The translations under genes and the position numbers were made by a program. Below the pieces are notes generated by a model that did not search any database, had not been told where the DNA came from, and saw only the letters and a program-made list of their open reading frames with translations. A stretch of 45,823 bases of DNA from Sphingobacteriales bacterium (GTDB lineage Bacteria > Bacteroidota > Bacteroidia > Chitinophagales > Chitinophagaceae), in contig JACPOD010000064.1 in NCBI GenBank assembly GCA_016185185.1, positions 1 through 45,823 of the forward strand. The letters run 5' to 3'. Shown here piece by piece: positions 42,807 to 45,823 of the stretch. Positions within the stretch are counted from its first letter, which is position 1; every line of letters begins with the position of its first letter.

Positions 42807-44219
42807 ATGTTTGTAAAACAATTATATACTAACTGTCTCAGTGAAGCCGCTTATTATATTGAAAGTAAGGGAGAAGCGGCAATTATTGATCCCCTCAGAG
42901 ATGTTGAGGTGTATTTACAACTTGCTGAAGAGAGGAATGCAAAAATCAAATATATTTTTGAAACTCATTTCCATGCTGATTTTGTAAGTGGTCATCTTGA
43001 TTTAAGTTCCAAAACGAATGCTCCGATTATTTATGGCCCCAATACTGTAACAAATTTTCCTGTTACGGTAGCTAAAGACGGAGAACAATTTAAAATTGGT
43101 GACCTGGCAATTGAAGTGCTGCATACACCAGGACATACTTTTGAAAGCTCCTGTTATTTACTGAAAGATGAAACAGGTAAAGATTATGCTGTATTTACAG
43201 GTGACACTTTATTTGTTGGCGATGTTGGCAGACCCGATTTGGCACAAGGCGGGGATATTACAATGGATGATCTTGCGGGAATGATGTATGAATCCCTTCA
43301 AAAAAAGATTATGCCACTGGCTGACGAAGTAATTGTTTACCCGGCACATGGACCCGGAAGTGCCTGTGGTAAAAATCTCGGTCCTCATACCTCCAGCACT
43401 ATAGGCGAAGAGAAAAAAACAAATTATGCGCTGAAAGCAAACACAAAAGATGAATTTATTAAAGAAGTAACGGAAGGTCTTGGTGAACCTCCTCAATATT
43501 TTCCTATCAATGCCAGGATTAATAAAGAAGGTTATAATAGTCTCGAAGAAATATTAAAGACCGGAATGAGAGCCTTATCACCAGAGGAATTAAAAGAAAA
43601 ACTAAAAGAAGATACTACCATTCTTTTAGATACCAGGAACTCAACAATATTTACAGAAGGATTTGTTCCCTCTTCTATCAGTATTGGTTTGGACGGCCGC
43701 TATGCCGAATGGGCCGGTAGTTTATTACCGTTTGATAAAACATTACTGTTGGTTACCGATGAAGGCAAAGAGGAAGAAAGTATTATTCGCTTAGCCAGAG
43801 TGGGGTTTGATAAAATAGGTGGTTATTTAAAAGGAGGTTTTACTGCATGGAAAAAAGCCGGTGAAAAAATTGATTTGATCATTAATGTGGAAGCCGATGA
43901 ACTGGCAATGGATATTCCCCATGATAATAACTTATTAGTAGTGGATGTAAGAAAAGAAGTTGAATTTGCTGACGGCCATGTAAAAGATGCGCTCAATCTT
44001 CCCCTGACAGATATGACGGATCCGGCGATGCTGGCAAATTTTGAAGATAATCAGAATATTTATGTTCATTGTGCCGGAGGATATCGCAGTATAATTGCTT
44101 CTTCCATATTAAAACGTGAGGGCATTCATAATATCAGAAATGTAATGGGCGGATGGAATAAAATAAAAGAGCAGGAAGGAAAGATTGAAGTGGTAAAAGA
44201 CACCAGTGTGTTGAATTAG
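42807..44219 (+). CDS. Persulfide-dioxygenase-like MBL protein fused to two rhodanese domains
   Basis: 470 residues, cytoplasmic (no signal). The metallo-beta-lactamase domain (1-240) is ETHE1-like: H54-x-H56-x-D58 in THFHADFVSGH, H110 in HTPGH, D133 in FTGDTLF, and VYPAHGPGSACG. Such enzymes oxidise glutathione persulfide to sulfite. The first rhodanese (about 265-350) lacks its catalytic cysteine, with LLVTDEGKEEE in its place. The second (about 380-455) keeps it, C422 in HCAGGYRS. So one transferase site feeds one dioxygenase site, with the middle domain probably structural. It sits downstream of the cysteine-less ArsR regulator. Confidence 0.9.
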   Translation: MFVKQLYTNCLSEAAYYIESKGEAAIIDPLRDVEVYLQLAEERNAKIKYIFETHFHADFVSGHLDLSSKTNAPIIYGPNTVTNFPVTVAKDGEQFKIGDLAIEVLHTPGHTFESSCYLLKDETGKDYAVFTGDTLFVGDVGRPDLAQGGDITMDDLAGMMYESLQKKIMPLADEVIVYPAHGPGSACGKNLGPHTSSTIGEEKKTNYALKANTKDEFIKEVTEGLGEPPQYFPINARINKEGYNSLEEILKTGMRALSPEELKEKLKEDTTILLDTRNSTIFTEGFVPSSISIGLDGRYAEWAGSLLPFDKTLLLVTDEGKEEESIIRLARVGFDKIGGYLKGGFTAWKKAGEKIDLIINVEADELAMDIPHDNNLLVVDVRKEVEFADGHVKDALNLPLTDMTDPAMLANFEDNQNIYVHCAGGYRSIIASSILKREGIHNIRNVMGGWNKIKEQEGKIEVVKDTSVLN

Positions 44220-44250
44220 GTAAAAAGACTCATTCGCCTGACCTGAATTT

Positions 44251-45132
44251 TTATTCCACCCATTGATCTTTATATTCCTCTTTCCACTCCCATTTCCATC
44301 TCCGGTGGCTCCATAAATAATTAGCAGGATCTCTACGAATCGTTTGCTCTAATGCATTTTTATAGAATAATGTTAATTGCTGAGGGGTATAATCAGCACC
44401 TTTATCTGCTAGTAGCGTAGCATTAAACTTGTATTGTCCCCTTTTTATTTTTTCAAATCCAATATAAACTACGGCTGTTTTATTTTTTACACCTCCTTTT
44501 CCGGGTCCGGTAACAAATGGAGTGGGCTTTCCAAAAAAATTCATCCAATAAGCATTTTTTGGATTACCCGGATTTTGATCGGCACCCAGGCCAAGCATAT
44601 ATTGCTTTGTAAATACTGTATGCATTTTGTTTTTAAAATCGGTAGCAGAGATCAGTACCGTTCCATACTTACTCCGGAACTTATAAAAAATCCGGTCTAA
44701 AATCTTATTACTGATAGGCATGTATATTCCTACAAAAGGAATTTTAAGATGAATTGCATATAATAAATTGGCAAATTCCCAGTTAAACTGGTGCCCGAGC
44801 ATTAAATGTATATTAAAGCCCTTATCATATAAATTATTTATCAATTCAAAATCTCCGGTACTTCTTTTATTAACTTCATTTTTACGGATGGAGATCATTT
44901 TAATCGTCTCAATAAATGTATCAATAAAGTTGTGGTAAAAATCTTTTGCTATCCTAACCCTTTCCTTATCTGTTTTTTCGGGAAAAGCAATTTTAAGATT
45001 ACTCATTACTATATTTTTCCGGTAGCCAATAATATAATATACAAGGACATAAATCCCGTCAGAAAAAAAATATAATATTCTCAGTGGCAGAAGAGACAAT
45101 ACATATAAAAAACCGTAAACGATATAATACAT
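44251..45132 (-). CDS. LpxL/HtrB-type lipid A acyltransferase
   Basis: 293 residues. It transfers a secondary acyl chain to lipid A precursors at the inner membrane. An N-terminal membrane anchor (about 1-35) is followed by RKNIVMSNLKIAFPEK, the catalytic H114-x4-E119 in LGHQFNWEF, the GLGADQNPGNPKNAYWMNFFG substrate block, and NYLWSHRRWKWEW at the C-terminus. Length fits. It starts 21 bases after nadB; a TAACTTTG box (minus strand, 45144-45137) lies only four bases before the ATG, so it may also have a short-leader promoter of its own. Confidence 0.92.
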   Translation of the reverse strand: MYYIVYGFLYVLSLLPLRILYFFSDGIYVLVYYIIGYRKNIVMSNLKIAFPEKTDKERVRIAKDFYHNFIDTFIETIKMISIRKNEVNKRSTGDFELINNLYDKGFNIHLMLGHQFNWEFANLLYAIHLKIPFVGIYMPISNKILDRIFYKFRSKYGTVLISATDFKNKMHTVFTKQYMLGLGADQNPGNPKNAYWMNFFGKPTPFVTGPGKGGVKNKTAVVYIGFEKIKRGQYKFNATLLADKGADYTPQQLTLFYKNALEQTIRRDPANYLWSHRRWKWEWKEEYKDQWVE

Positions 45133-45153
45133 CCTGCAAAGTTACTTTTCTTT

Positions 45154-45823
45154 CTATAATATAACGTTTTGCAGCAAGGGGCTTTTGCCGGGATAATCCG
45201 TATTAAAATGAAGCCCCCTGCTTTCGTGACGGAACATAGCACCTTTTACAATTAAATAACCAGCGGTGATCATATTTCTCAATTCCATAAGTTGCGGCGA
45301 AACAGTGGTAGTTTTATAAAGAGCTTCTGTTTCTTCCCATAAAAGATCCAGTCTTCTTGATGCCCTTTGCAAACGCACATCATTACGTACAATACCAACA
45401 TAATCACTCATTACTGATTGTAGTTCTTTTAAGCTTTGCGTAATTAAAATCATTTCTTTTGGTTCTCTTGTTCCTTCCGCTTTCCAATCGGGTATGTTTT
45501 CCTTAAAAGAAATTTCATTAACCTTTTGCACACTGTCCATATAACTACGGTGAGCAAAAACCATGGCTTCCAGTAATGAATTACTGGCTAAACGATTGGC
45601 CCCATGCAAACCTGTAGAGGCACATTCACCTGCCGCATATAAATTCCCGATAGAAGTTCTGCCCCAGTCATCAGTTTTTATCCCGCCGCAACTATAATGT
45701 GCGGCAGGTGCAACGGGAATCATATCTTTTGAAATATCTATTCCTACCGATTTACATTTTTCATAAATATTGGGAAAGTGTTCTACGAATTTATCCACGG
45801 GTATATGACGAACATCCAGCCAA
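45154..45823 (-). CDS. nadB: L-aspartate oxidase, C-terminal part (5' end outside the window)
   Basis: It oxidises L-aspartate to iminoaspartate with FAD in NAD synthesis. The frame is open to the right edge (WLDVRHIPVDKFVEHF), so the gene continues beyond 45823; a GTG at 45798 is internal. Visible blocks are MIPVAPAAHYSCGGIKTDDWG (active-site and fumarate-reductase-type region), NLYAAGECASTGLHGANRLASNSLLEA (FAD contact), and the helical C-terminal domain up to LHFNTDYPG. nadA and nadC are not in the window. It is followed by the LpxL-like gene. Confidence 0.96.
   Translation of the reverse strand, partial: WLDVRHIPVDKFVEHFPNIYEKCKSVGIDISKDMIPVAPAAHYSCGGIKTDDWGRTSIGNLYAAGECASTGLHGANRLASNSLLEAMVFAHRSYMDSVQKVNEISFKENIPDWKAEGTREPKEMILITQSLKELQSVMSDYVGIVRNDVRLQRASRRLDLLWEETEALYKTTTVSPQLMELRNMITAGYLIVKGAMFRHESRGLHFNTDYPGKSPLLQNVIL

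Overview
The window is a 45.8-kb stretch of AT-rich chromosome from a member of the Bacteroidota, most likely the Chitinophagaceae or a close relative. The evidence is the gliding/type IX secretion (T9SS) genes gldD and gldE, a T9SS type B sorting domain, a long NADP isocitrate dehydrogenase, a carB without the allosteric domain, the order gldD-gldE-ssb-mutY-HU-TPR-rng, and promoters of the Bacteroidota TTG...TAnnTTTG type. It is mostly ordinary housekeeping chromosome. I see no rRNA, tRNA, CRISPR array, prophage or antiphage island.

Layout. 1-4.4 kb: 5' part of alaS (minus), then an M23 peptidase, a MerR regulator and a thioredoxin-like protein (plus). 4.4-15 kb: a long minus-strand series rsfS-ftsH-lutC-[two surface-protein genes]-gamma-glutamylcyclotransferase-lpxH-hypothetical-mscS. 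Divergent from rsfS lies a broken birA, followed by icd. 17.4-21 kb (minus): a beta-barrel protein, a decayed cytochrome-like lipoprotein gene, bcp and a second M23 peptidase without a visible signal peptide. 21-29.6 kb (plus): a small ORF, carB, a REP-associated transposase with its inverted REP flanks, comEC, purH and an EamA transporter. 29.6-33 kb (minus): DUF3109, lutB and a polysaccharide-deacetylase-like gene. 33-40.4 kb: the gld/ssb/mutY block (minus), then HU, TPR, a 29-residue ribosomal-type protein and rng (plus). 40.4-45.8 kb: ridA, a 3HCDH-like gene with tsaB, an ArsR regulator with a persulfide-dioxygenase/rhodanese protein, an LpxL-type acyltransferase and nadB (cut by the right edge).

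How the genes work together. Envelope biogenesis dominates: lpxH and the LpxL-like gene (lipid A), two M23 peptidases, MscS, GldD/GldE and a T9SS cargo protein. Translation and RNA are represented by alaS, rsfS, tsaB, the small basic protein and rng; DNA upkeep by ssb, mutY, HU and comEC; central metabolism by icd, carB, purH, nadB and the separated lutB and lutC genes.

Most unusual points. (1) A 3'-end fragment of lutC lies 4.1 kb from the intact lutC, bracketing two surface-protein genes, like the scar of an insertion that duplicated or replaced the end of the gene. (2) birA, next to rsfS where I recall it in relatives, has lost its central catalytic-loop region and the reading frame. (3) A 21-bp palindrome sits in frame inside alaS and shares sequence with the REP elements flanking the transposase. 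(4) The REP flanks form an inverted pair whose hairpin stems differ by a compensatory base-pair swap. (5) A cytochrome-like lipoprotein gene carries three separate lesions.
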